Assembly: GCA_013396655.1 (NCBI GenBank)
Contig: WBMV01006429.1
Coordinates: 988,739-1,052,738 of the forward strand
Source of the DNA: Campylorhamphus procurvoides
Taxonomy: Eukaryota; Chordata; Aves; Passeriformes; Dendrocolaptidae
Length of the DNA: 64,000 nucleotides
Direction of reading: 5' to 3'
The position numbers and the translations under genes were made by a program. Of this stretch, positions 11,254 to 23,200 are shown in pieces. Below the pieces are notes generated by a model, which was not told the origin of the DNA, searched no databases, and worked only from the letters and a program-made list of their open reading frames with translations. Every line of letters starts with the position of its first letter. The first letter of the stretch is position 1.

Positions 11254-14200
11254 CTGCAAATTTAAAACATAAGAACAATGAAAAAAAAAAAAGGCAAGTT
11301 TAAAGTGTTTGGGCTTTCTGTTTATTTTTAAATCCCTCTCTTTAGATTTTCACCTCAATCATGATACATCTCTCATAAGAGCTGTAAATTGTTGGAAGAT
11401 CCAGTTAACCTGGGGCATTCCTCATCTATATTAGGCTTTTTTATAGGTACAGCAAGCAGAGAATGTCCTTTAAATGGAGGATAATTTGAGATTACAATGA
11501 GCTTTTATCAGTGCAGCCCCAGCTCTGCAGATTAGTTTGAAACGGCAGAGACCTCCCTCAGAGGTCACATTTAAATGCCCAAACTTCCCAAGCTTTGGCT
11601 CTCAGAGCTGATAAAATGAGAGGTTACCTTAAGGATTTCCACCTGTCTTTTTCTGTCTGGTTTTCCGGACTTTCACTTTCATAGGAAGCCAGATACAAAC
11701 CTGGAAAAGGTAAATATGTGTCACTGCAGCCTCAGGACCCCCCATCCCTCTGCATTCCTGTGTGTCCTGTGTTGTACCACACAGCAAGAGAAACTGTAAA
11801 ACCTCGTGGTCCATCAGGTGATGAACAGAACTGATGTTTAGCTCACATGTCTACCTTGGAAAGCTGTTTTTGATGGAACAGTAAAGGAGTCCAGAGTTAA
11901 AATATGTTAGCATGACCTTCTTTTAACAATATTAAGCAGTTGAATGGTCTCTGGTTTTCCATATAGAGATCTGGGCCTGTTTCCTCCATCACAGCACTGC
12001 TCCCAAAGTGTTATATGGACACTAAAGAAGACAGGCAGAGCTGACAGATAAACACATAAGCTTTTAAAAATTAGGGATAGCCTCATCATTTAACACAACT
12101 TTATCTTCCTCAGCCTTTTTAAAGCTTATGGGAACATGGTATCTTAAATGGATACACAACACCTTCAAGGTAAGAGTGAGTTACAGAAACCAGAGAAGGA
12201 ATTCAGTGGAAGAAAAGAAATCTGTCTTTTTTTCTTTTTTCCCCTGCAAATTTTTACCCCATAGGATGCATTTTATGACACCAAAATGTATAGGAATATA
12301 GGGGAGGGCATGAGAGAGAATATGCTCAAACAATTAGTGGGTTAAGGTCACCCTTTTTTTAGCCAGTAGCCTGAAAACTGTACTTTTACCCCTGACTTTC
12401 ATTTTCTGTCCCTCTCAAGCCAAAAAAAAACAGAACAAATGCCTCCATCCTATCTCCTTTCAATAGCACTTTACTTAAATAACATTAATTATTCTATTTT
12501 GGCAGTCATTCTTCTTAGGATTTAGGCAGGATTGTAGAAGCAGCGTTTTGTATTCTGAAGTAGTCTGTGAAATAAAAGCTGTCTGGTCTGATTAACGTGG
12601 ATTAGTACAGAAAACTGCCTATGGAATCAAGAAAAAACAAACCCAACACCAGTGTAGCTTAGGGGAAGGTAGCTATAGATAATTCTGTATGTGACAATGT
12701 CCTGAGGGGCAGCTGACACAAACCAAGAGGGAATGCCACCGTCTGACATGCTGGATGCCAAACTGAAGAGGACAGATGAATATAAAAAGACAATCAGAGG
12801 AATAATTTCAGAACGGGGCTTTCATAGCCACAGCTTAAATCATTTACCAGGAAAGGTTTTCCTAAAAATCCTTTCTCATAGATAACATGTTTCTGTGTTG
12901 CAGAGGAGGAGCTCAGCTGGACACCCTCGCCCTGGGCTGTGTTTGCTGAAGAGATGACAGGGTTGGTTTGGGGAAGAGATTAGCTCTGGCTCCATCAATC
13001 ACAGGGTGAGTGGCTAAGGGACAGCTGACATTCCCAGCACTGCATGACATGCCTTGGGTGGCCTCTTTTTGTGACTGAAAAAACAGGGCCACGATGGCAA
13101 CTTCCCAAACAGTGCCTTATGGAGGAGTTATGGACAAGAGAAAAGCAACCAGGCAGCAGCTTCGTGTGCTAGAAGGTTGTGTTTGCAAAACCACATCGAG
13201 AGACCGGGGATAAATAGGAAAGCTAGGAAAGAAGTGGGACTGGTCAGGGAGAGAAATCACCAAAGCAGGGATCAGGGTGTTCATTAGGAGTGATGGAGAG
13301 ACACGTTTTCAGTGATTAGAGATTGTACAGAGCCTTACCATCTTCAGTGAAAATGGGAGCAGTATGCAAGTAGTGGATGATGTTGGGGTCTTGCTCAAAT
13401 GGGCATTCCACTTGCTTCCAGGTTATAAACTCTCCTACTTGCTTAGCCAGTTCCAGAAATTTCTGCAAACATAAAATCATTCCACTCAGATATAGGGAGA
13501 TTGCCTCATGTTCAGTGTTTGTGGGTCTGAACTGAGAATTGCAGGCAAACAGTCTCAGTGCTACCAGAATGGGATGGGTAAAAACATGTCTCAGATCTTA
13601 CCTCAAAGTTGACATGTCCATTTGGAAGGCGATTAGCACATCCTTCATTCAAAAAATAAATGTCCTTGATCAATAGGCTGAAGAAGGGGATCACAATCTG
13701 TGGAGAGAAATGACAGAACTATTATCTTTCCAGCTCAGTATTTTCTCTGCGTGAAAGAACAACTCAATTGGGAGAGAGGGGAATAAAGAAATATGAACTT
13801 TTTAGTGTGCCCTGCACTTACAAGGCAGTGCAGTGACAGGCAGGCAAAAGGGCAGTAGAGTACAGAGAGGCCTTCAGGAGAACATACAGAGATGAAAATG
13901 CACACAATGCTCACTGAGCACAAGAGCATGACTAAGAAAATGCTAATAATCCAGTTTATTATCCACAGCATCACTGTCTGATGACACGATCAGACAGCAA
14001 AGAGCAAAATAACGTTGCAGAACTCTTCCCTTTTCTGTTGTGTCTTTATAAGCAAAGATGTTGAACACACAAACTGAGCAATTTAAAGACAGCTGGGCAT
14101 CAAAGAGCTGGTATTGTCCCTGAACAAGGAAATGCAGAATAAAATTTGAAGACCAAGGACTTGTCTACAAACAGTTAATGGGAAACTGTTTCACGTTCAA

Positions 14201-17200
14201 CAGCTCTATGCATGGCTACCTCTTGAGGCATGTAATTTCCTTCCTGAGGCCTGATTAGTCCAACCTGCTTCTCCAAATTAACCCACAGACAGTAGGAGTG
14301 AAAATACCACGTTAGTTGACAGGAAACTGCCAACAGCAGCCAGAGAGACCACTGTAGTGCTCAAAATTAGCCCTGGCCATCATCCAGGGCAGAGTGGCAC
14401 ACAGCAGTGATCCAAGCCTTCCCTCTGACCCATCAGAGGAGGGTCATAATTTGCTATAAAAGAAGTCTCCATCTGGGCAAGGCTCTTGAAATGAATGGAG
14501 TTACAGCAGGGATAAATTTGATGCCAGATGTTGTACAGCAAAAAGCAGTAACAATGCTCCTTAAGTGCATCCCCAGCACTCCAGCAGAAATCCAGGGTGA
14601 AGCAGACTTGCTCTGGTTCCTCTTGTGTGACAGCTCAAAAGGAAAAGAGAGATAACACAGAGGACCAGTCCATGACAAGGCTGAGTCCCAGGGCCCTGGC
14701 ATTCCAAATCTCAGTGCACACACCTCTCCAGCAGTGGCAAGGCCATAGGAAAAGGCCACTTGGAGGGTCTGATCTGTAAGGTCAGCAGCCACCTCTGGGA
14801 GCATTTTCCTGTGGCAGCCACACCTGTATTTTAAACCACCAACTATAAACTTAATCACCATGAACATAAAGGAAAGCACAGGGCATGGTAGGGTGTCCAA
14901 ACATTTCCACTGGCCTATTCAATTATTAACTGAGCTGGAGCTGGTTAAGCAGCAGCAAAGCTAAAGTGCCTTCGTGGCAAGCAAGACCAGCCAAGGGAGC
15001 AAATTTTAGTTAACTATTTAATGTCATACTGTACATCAGCTGTAATGGGATATGAAATGGACCTAGAACAGGACTGGCAGCTGTCATTTTCAAGCCTAGA
15101 GCCTTCCCATTGCTACAATGGGTGTGAACAACTCACACTGGCTGAAGCAACAAGCCCACCAGCCACCACCCCCATGTGCTGTGACAATGGCACCAATTCC
15201 TGTTCCAGCTAAAATACCACAGCCTGTAAACTGCTAGGGATCTGCATTTCTGCTGAAATCTGCTTTATTATGGGACAGCCACAGATAAACCCTGTAATGG
15301 CACTGCACTAGCCATAAAAAAGCCTGGACTGACACCTGGTACATCCCATTGATAAAATACAGGAATGGAAACAAAGCACATTTTATCCACTCAAAATGCT
15401 GAGCCCTCCTATCATGGTCAGGTGGAGGAATTTCCGGTCAAATTGAGACAAATGTTCTTCAGGATTCATTTTTATATTATCCAAACTAGCTCAATTAACC
15501 TGCAGTGAACGAGGCAATTCAGTCTGTGTGACTTGTTTTCTACCAAAAATGATGATGGCTCTGTGACCACTGTGGTCTCATAAGGTGGAAAGACACAGAG
15601 AGCTGGAACCAGGCACTGATCCCCAGCTAGAAGTGACTGCCAAGTTCTGTCTACGTGGGTTTTTTTGCAGGCAGATGTGAGCTTGTCCTGCCCTGCTCCA
15701 CACTGCCTGGGAGCAAGGTCACCCCCCTTAGTGCTGCTGAACAGGAGAGAAAAGCCTTGCTGAGAGGGAAGGAACATGACTGTGGGCTCAATGCCATGCT
15801 AATGCAGCCACAAAGCCACCAGTCAGCTCAGAACGTGGCAGAGCTCATTCTCCTCTGCCCAAGGATACCAATTCTTCACACATTTTCATGGGATTTCTGT
15901 CTTTGGGTCACCATTTATTTTCCCAATAAAAAATCTATTAGGCTGTATGTTTTGCTTTCCAAATTTCTGTAGGAAAACCAACAAAAGTGGTTATAGCTGC
16001 ACTCTAATATTGGCTTCAATCCAGGCACTTTACTAGCATAAAAATCTGGGTTAGTGCCAGAAACTCCTATTTCTATCTGTTTTGATTCCCCCCCTGTGCC
16101 ATCCAACCCACCCACGTGCTGAAGCCCAACTGCCTCCTGCAGAAAGGGGGAGGTTAATGGGATCCAATGTGTTCTTCAGCAGCAACACAGGGTACTGTTC
16201 TTTCAATTTTATTCAAGCTCATTTGGAACAAAGAAATAATAGTCTAGCTTATAAAAAGAAGCAAAATTCCTTAATCCTACAGGAAGCATTACATGATCTG
16301 CTTCATCTGACACTGTAAAATACTGTTTGAATGGCTACCAAATCACATCCTGGAGCATTTTCTTGAACTAAGGTTCAGAAAACAGAATATGGGCTTTTTC
16401 TCATGTAAAGTAGATTCCTTTTGATCTAATAACATCTCTGCCCTCAGTATGAACCAGCTAGGGATAGAGATAGGACAGAGATTGGTAACTTCCCAGGAAA
16501 TTAAGTCAAGCAATAAAACATCTGGTTTGAATCTCTCTCATGGTCGCAGAAGAATTAACTGCAAAAGCACCTCAGACTGACAGGTCCTCACTGCAGAGTG
16601 TGAGAGTTAAAAGGGTTTCTCTGCCAGTCCCAAACACCCAAAGCCATCATCTCTCCCTTGCACAGAAAAGTGCTTTTCAGAACAACTCTGTACTCCCATT
16701 GCAGCTGAGTCAGCCTGCCACCAGATGCTGATCTCATTTCACTGTAAGTGCTGTGACATTCCATTAGCTTCAGCAGATTTACATCACATTTACAGGGCTG
16801 TGAGATTAGCATCTGGCCTGGCTCCTCCAGTGGATGAATACTGAATTCCATATTATGCTTGTTCGTGCAGTATCTGCCTTTGCCGTGCTCTGTGCAGAGA
16901 TTACCCATCTCTGACTGTGGGCAATTGCAGCATTAAATACAAACCCTCTTCCACAGAACAACAAAAATAAAGAATTGGATGGAGAAATAAGAAAATTAAC
17001 AAGAAACACACTGGGGCACAAAACAGGAGGATCCTGCACTCTAACATCTTGCCAATCTGATTTTTGCAGCATCAGTGACACGTGAGAAAGCTCTGAAACA
17101 TGACTAAACACTTCAGTTCTTGCTCACTGAGATGGCACCAACAACCAAACGAAATGAAAATCCACAAGGACAGAGCATCACCCCAAATCTGCTGTGATGG

Positions 17201-20200
17201 ATTCACACTAGACTCCTTTGCAGTGCTTGTGGTAAGTCACCTTTCCCTGATGTAAAGGGAGAACCAGCTCTTCTCCTGTGCTGTGCCCTTTGCTCTCCAT
17301 CTCCCAGCACACACTGCACAATAGGGGCTGGTCTGCCAGGGCCTGGGAGCACAGCTGGAACAAAGCCCAGCCCCACCTTGGCCTGCCAGGTGATGCTCCA
17401 CACCAAAATAAAAGTCATTTTGCTCTGGAATACCTGTCCCATCAGCTGTATCAACCTGAACCAGGTGAATTCCCCAGGGATTTAGAGACACAACAACACC
17501 CTCACGCTGTGTGCCCTGCCCTCTGTAGCCCCACAGGGTCTGAGAGCAAGTCCACAAAGCCCTTTGATGGCTCTTCCAGCCACAGGTTGACATTTCCAGT
17601 TGGATTTAGCAGCGCACAACCCTTGCCCTGCCCACCCAGGGAAGAGAGGAGAGCACCTGCATCAAGCCCTTGAGCCACTGCCTGCCAGCAGGAGTGCCCT
17701 CCATCCCTGTGGAGCCCCGTGAGGTGTGGTGACACCCACCTTAGGTGTGGTGACACCCACCTTCTCCCTGTGGAGCCCCATGAGGTGTGGTGACACCCAC
17801 CTTCTCCCTGTGGAGCCCCATGAGGTGTGGTGACACCCACCTTATCCCTGTGAGCCTCGTGAGATGTGGTGACACCCACCTTCTCCCTGTGGAGCCCCAT
17901 GAGGTGTGGTGACACCCACCTTCTCCTTGTGAGCCCCATGAGGTGTGGTGACACCCACCTTCTCCCTGTTGCTGTGTGCAGTGAGTGACCTGTGGGCAGC
18001 TCCCCGCAGCGCCGTCCGGTAGTTGTAGAAGTTCCCAGTGGGGTCCATCTGGTGCTGGATGGATGCACAAAGGGAGACACAGGGGTTAGAAAGCAGCCTG
18101 GGTCCTTCTAAAGACAGCTTTACACCCTGCTGGGGCAAACCATGAGCAGAGCTGAGCCCACACCTTCCAGATACTCACCTTCCAAATGCACATCCCTGCA
18201 GCACCCCATGCAGCCAACATACAGTGGGAAGGGTTTACGGCCCAGGACTCTTTGTACCTTTGATTTTCCACCCAAAATGCTGAGCCCTCCTGTCAGGGTC
18301 AGGAGGAGCAGTTTGTAATCAAACTGAGCTAAGTGTAACAGCTTACTGAGCTTTTATGTGAAGAATAAGGGCTGCACACTATAAATGCCAAATCCTAGAA
18401 TCCTCAGTGCTAAAAACAACCTGAGGCCTTTGTTCACTCAACATCCAAGGTATAGATTGGGATCTTTACATTCAGCATCCTGTCCATGCATCAATGGAAG
18501 CACTGTGGCATGCATATAGGCTCATATTTCTGGGGTTTTTTTATTCCTTCTGTTTATTTGAGTGCTCTGAATCCCCTCTACTTTCCTCACTACACCTGGG
18601 AAATTTCAGTTTAGAATCTGGCTCTCTGCCTGTGAAAAGTGTCTGCAAACATCTCATACCTGGATAACCATGTGAAAACTCCCAAACAAAAAAGTCCAGA
18701 GTATAACTGAAGCAGTATATCAGCACCTATTTTTTTTCTTTCTTTTTTCTTTACCTCAAGAATGAAAAATTTGGCTGTTTTCACTTTTGACCAAGTCTTC
18801 TTTAGCCTGGAAACTGGGCTCATGTTCATTCCAGCTACAAGTGAGAGAGAAAAAGAAAAAAGAGCCATGGGTAAGAGTCAGGCTCCCTTTTTAATCTGTG
18901 CCAGCTGATGGAGAGACCTGGTTAGAAGCTGTACTTACAAATGATTGCCATCAGCGAATTAAAATTCCCTATGTTAAAGCACTCCCGGGCAACATCAATG
19001 AAGAATTCAATGACTTGTGCTCGCTGCTTCTTTTTTGCAGGCTGTAAATGAAAACAAATGAAGATCTGTAAGAAGCAGAGGTGGAACTGGAGGTCAGCCT
19101 AGGCATTTGTTCCATGGGTAGCGTGGCTCCACGCACACTTTGGGCCATCTGCTATCAGTCACTGGCCCTAAGTCTGTTCCAGTGGGTGCTGGGGACTGGG
19201 AGACTCTAAAACCAAAGCTTTCATTGCAGTGACACAGAGGGAACCCCCAGTAACCCCCAGGCTTGAATCAGTGAGTGTCTCAGGGCTGGGACAGGGCCCT
19301 GGAGCTCCCTGCTGGTCTCCCTCAACTCAGTGGGCACATCAGCACACACCTCCCTAAGGGCAGCATTTCTCACCCCTGTAACAGCAGCATTTTTGTCCCA
19401 GGAAGAGTTTGTTTCATTGCATTAATCCCTTTCCCCTCTTCTGTCCCTTTCAGCAATACAGCCAGGCCAAATGCCATTTTAAATACACATTTTAACCGGA
19501 CTGGAATCACCCCCCTTTTTCCAAAGATGATTTTCAAATGGTAATTCTTATGTGTCACAGGCTATCCAGGCTCTTTAAACTATTATTATTCCTCCCTTCC
19601 ACATCCTTTTCAAAGGGGAAAACGTTCATTTCATTTTGATGGGGCCAAATTAAACAAACTAAAACCTCTACCAAGTTAAGAAACAACAGCCAGAGCAGCA
19701 TTGAAGGGCAGCAGGACAGAGCCATGCAGTGGGAATTTACACACACAGCAGAGCTTCAGCATGACAGATAACAAATAGGGCTCCACTAGAATCTTTTCCG
19801 GCAGAAATCTCTCAGGATAATTCAAGGCATTTTTTCCTCTCTTTTTCCCCACAGGGTTCATTATTCCACACTGTGCTCCTGCTACATCAAGAGGGCAGAG
19901 CATCCCCTGTGTGCCTTCAGCTCTGCTTCACTGTGTGTCTGTCATTTATATCAGCTCCCTTCTGCAAGGGCACTATTACTAAAACTTACCATCACATGCT
20001 TAGCTGGGCCACGAGAAATAAATTCCCAGGTTTTCTTATTGATATAAAAATCTCCAAGCAGTACCTCGGGCATGTGGTGAAACATGCCAGGTCACTTTGG
20101 ACTCACCATGCAGATTTCTGTGGCTACGAGATAGCAGAGCCTGTTGAACCATTTCACATAGGCCTCGAGGTTACTCGTCTTCTTCTGCTCACTGAAACAA

Positions 20201-23200
20201 GTCTGGGGGGACAAAAAGCACAGAAAGATGTAGCTGTGTCCCAGGGAGCTGCCTGGGCACTCAGATAAATCCCACACCAAGGTGATCACTGGCCACATCT
20301 CTCTCATGCACATGGAACACTGTAAAGAGTCCCTTCCTAAGGTCCCTGGTGGGTGGGTGGGTGGCAGGAGGGGGTCCAGCTGAGTGTGTCACACTGCCAC
20401 ACTCACACCAGGGTGCAGGAAAGAGCCCACCTGGCCTGCAGCAAATGATCCCCCCCACTGGCTGCACTGACCCTGTTCACTGGGCTAGGGACAGCTGGGG
20501 CATTGCAGGGCTCTGACAGCAACAGGACAATGCAGATGAAGCACAACACGCTCAGTCTGTGGCCTTGAGTCCAGGAATTCCTTCACTTCAGTCAATGCAA
20601 TCACCCACAGACCTTTTCTGCAGGGGACACACCAGGATTTAGTGAAGTGTACAAAAGACAAGCAAGAGAAAACACAGTTCTGATTGCTTCTTTATTAAAA
20701 AAAACCCCTACCTCTTTCTCTTACTGAGTTTTCAGTAAAACAGGCTCTTAATGAGCAGCTCTGCCTTGGTGGCCACGCTTGAACAGGTCACTGACATGCC
20801 AGAGACACTTCAGTGAGAAAAGCCATTACAAGAAGCACATTTTACACTTACTTATATAAAACTGAGCATAAATTCCCATAACTGATAGAGGCTGTGGGAG
20901 CAGATACTTGGCCAAACCCTTCCAGTTCCCTTGTCATCAACAGATAATTTGACTCCAGAGGAGTGGTAGGACAGTTCACATAGCCTGAAGATGTTGCTTG
21001 GGATTATAAAAATTCAAGTCCTTTTCCCAGCCTTAAATTTTTTCACAGTCCATGTAGGACACGCAGTTCTCTGAAGTTGGTGAGATTTGTTTGAACATTC
21101 ATTAACATCCACTAGAGGGTACCAGAGAATACTGATTTTATGTTTTATTAGGATGATCTTTTCCCAGCACTACCATAAACATGTGCTGCTAAGAAGAAAA
21201 TCACAATGCACGAGCACAAATCCATTAATGTCAATGGGATCATCCATATGACGTAAGGTAAACAAGTGACTAAGAACCCCCTCAGCAGTGGGGCTTAATT
21301 GGATTCCCAAGGTAATTCTAAGTAAGAAAATATTCACCTGTGATTCTGTATACAGGCGTGTTTAGAAACAGAAATCACAGTACCATGCAATGGAGGAGCA
21401 AAGCTTAAGGCTGAAATTCCAAGAGACTTTATGTTTAGACTACATATACAAAGTGTATTTGCAAAATCGTTTCAAAAAAAGTCAACAAGCAGCATGTAAA
21501 TATTAAAAAATACCAAAAGAAACCCAGATCAGCCCCAGTCCACCCACAGGAGCTGCTTTTCACGTGCTCTGTCTCTTGTTCCCTGTCACGGCACAAAGTA
21601 CACCAAACCCTGTTTTTGTTCTGAATATGGTATTTCCATCTCAGCACTGTTGTCCTGTGCCAGGGCGTAAGGACCACAGCTAATAACACAAAACTTGTGA
21701 AAAATGTACAGCAGATAAAGCTGAGACAGCCTGCTTTTTAAAGGTTAAGCTTTATAAATGGCAGCAATATTTAGCACCTCCCAAGCATCTTCCATCTGTA
21801 ACTCAGAATGCTTGATAAACATTCAGAAGTGAAGCCTTTTGAAGCCCTCACACAAGAAACATATTTAATATGATCTTCAGCTGGAGGGAATTGAGACCTG
21901 AGCCAACTCCCTGTGCTCAGCTGGGTGTTCTTCACAGGTCAGGGATATGTGACTCCATGTAAGGTTTGTGCCACTACGCTCAAGGACGTGTCCAGAGAAG
22001 GGCAAAGCAGCTGGGGAAGGGTCTGGAGCACAAGTCTGATGAGGAGCAGCTGAGGGAGCTGGGGCAGCTCAGCCTGGAGAAAAAGAGGCTCAGGGAGACC
22101 TTCTCACTCTCTGGAAGGAGGTTACAGTGGGAGGGAAGGGTTTCTTCCTAAAGAATGTGATTGATGCTCAGAATACCCAGAACTGAATCTCTGCCTGTTT
22201 CCCTCACCCTGAAACCAACTGCAGAATCTAACTACAAGGAGAGAAGGGCCCAATGTTGCACTTTTCATCCATCCATCCATCCATCCATCCATCCATCCAT
22301 CCATCCATCCATCCATCCATCCATCCCTCCCTCCCTCCATCCATCCATCCCTCCATCCTTACAAGCTGCTCTGGTGCTCTTTGTGCAGCCCTACAAACAC
22401 AAGTCTTCCTGTTACATTCAGCATCCAACGAGGAAATTCTGCCACTGCTGTATGCTCTCAGTGGGAGCCCATGTGCAGCTCCGGGGAAGAATTTTCCACC
22501 CTCTTTCTTTTCAGACAATATGTGAAGTCTCTGTCTCTCCCTCTCCAGCTAAGCAGTCTCTTTCATCATTGAGGCAGTCACTGAAATGCTGTTTCAAAGC
22601 CCAGTGAAATAGTGGAAAGACTCCAAGAGGCTTTCACAGCCTTTGGCTGAAGCCCTGGCCAGGCACTCCATTCCCTGCTGTGCTTGGGGTGAACTGCTAT
22701 TGTGTGGAGGGAGAAGAGGGGGTTGATTCACGATGCACTGAGTCATCTCTGTGGTGTCTGGGCACACACTCTGGGCATTACATCACGTCCTTCAGCAGAG
22801 GGAGCAGACATTCCCTGGCTGTGCACAGCCACAAACCATCTGGCCCAGTCAAAGCAGGCTGGGAGGAACGAGGCAGAGAGCAGAACATCAGGGTGCTGGC
22901 CAGTTTTGGGCTGAGCTGTGCTCTCACCAGGAAGGAATGGCAATAACCTGCCAGTGTGAGCTCTGCCAACAGGTCCCATCCTGGCCCTGCTCTTGGGGAC
23001 CTCATCACACCTGGACAAACACCAGAGGAGACACTTTGGATGCAGAGAAACCATACCTTGGTGCCATCCAGAGGATCTTTATGTACAAATGCCTGCACAA
23101 ACTCCTCGGGTCCAATGTGACTTAACCTTTCCTGTTGGGGGGAAGAGATGGGCAAAAATCAGAGAGCACCCCAGAATCTTCTGTTTGTCTTGGTAAGACA

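Larger units (their letters stand above)
20203..23056 (-). other. RASGEF1C: RASGEF1C intron between exons 5 and 6
   Basis: 2.85 kb. It contains a CR1 fragment (about 21.99-22.15 kb) and an (ATCC)n microsatellite shortly after it. Open frames over the microsatellite are periodic artefacts (SIHP or MDGW repeats). Confidence 0.85.

Noticed and set aside
12890..13013. Exon-like plus-strand segment between a TTGCAG and a GGTGAG
   Set aside because: It is antisense within the RASGEF1C intron between exons 11 and 12, has no recognisable product, and such pairs of weak splice motifs are common by chance.
17502..18080. 192- and 109-codon minus-strand frames with repeated VGVTTPHG or [11 protein letters not shown] units
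   Set aside because: They are translations of the 39-40 bp minisatellite joined to exon 9 in the wrong frame, not independent genes.
22122..22607. Frames with SIHPSIHPS and MDGWMDGW repeats
   Set aside because: Direct translations of the (ATCC)n microsatellite.
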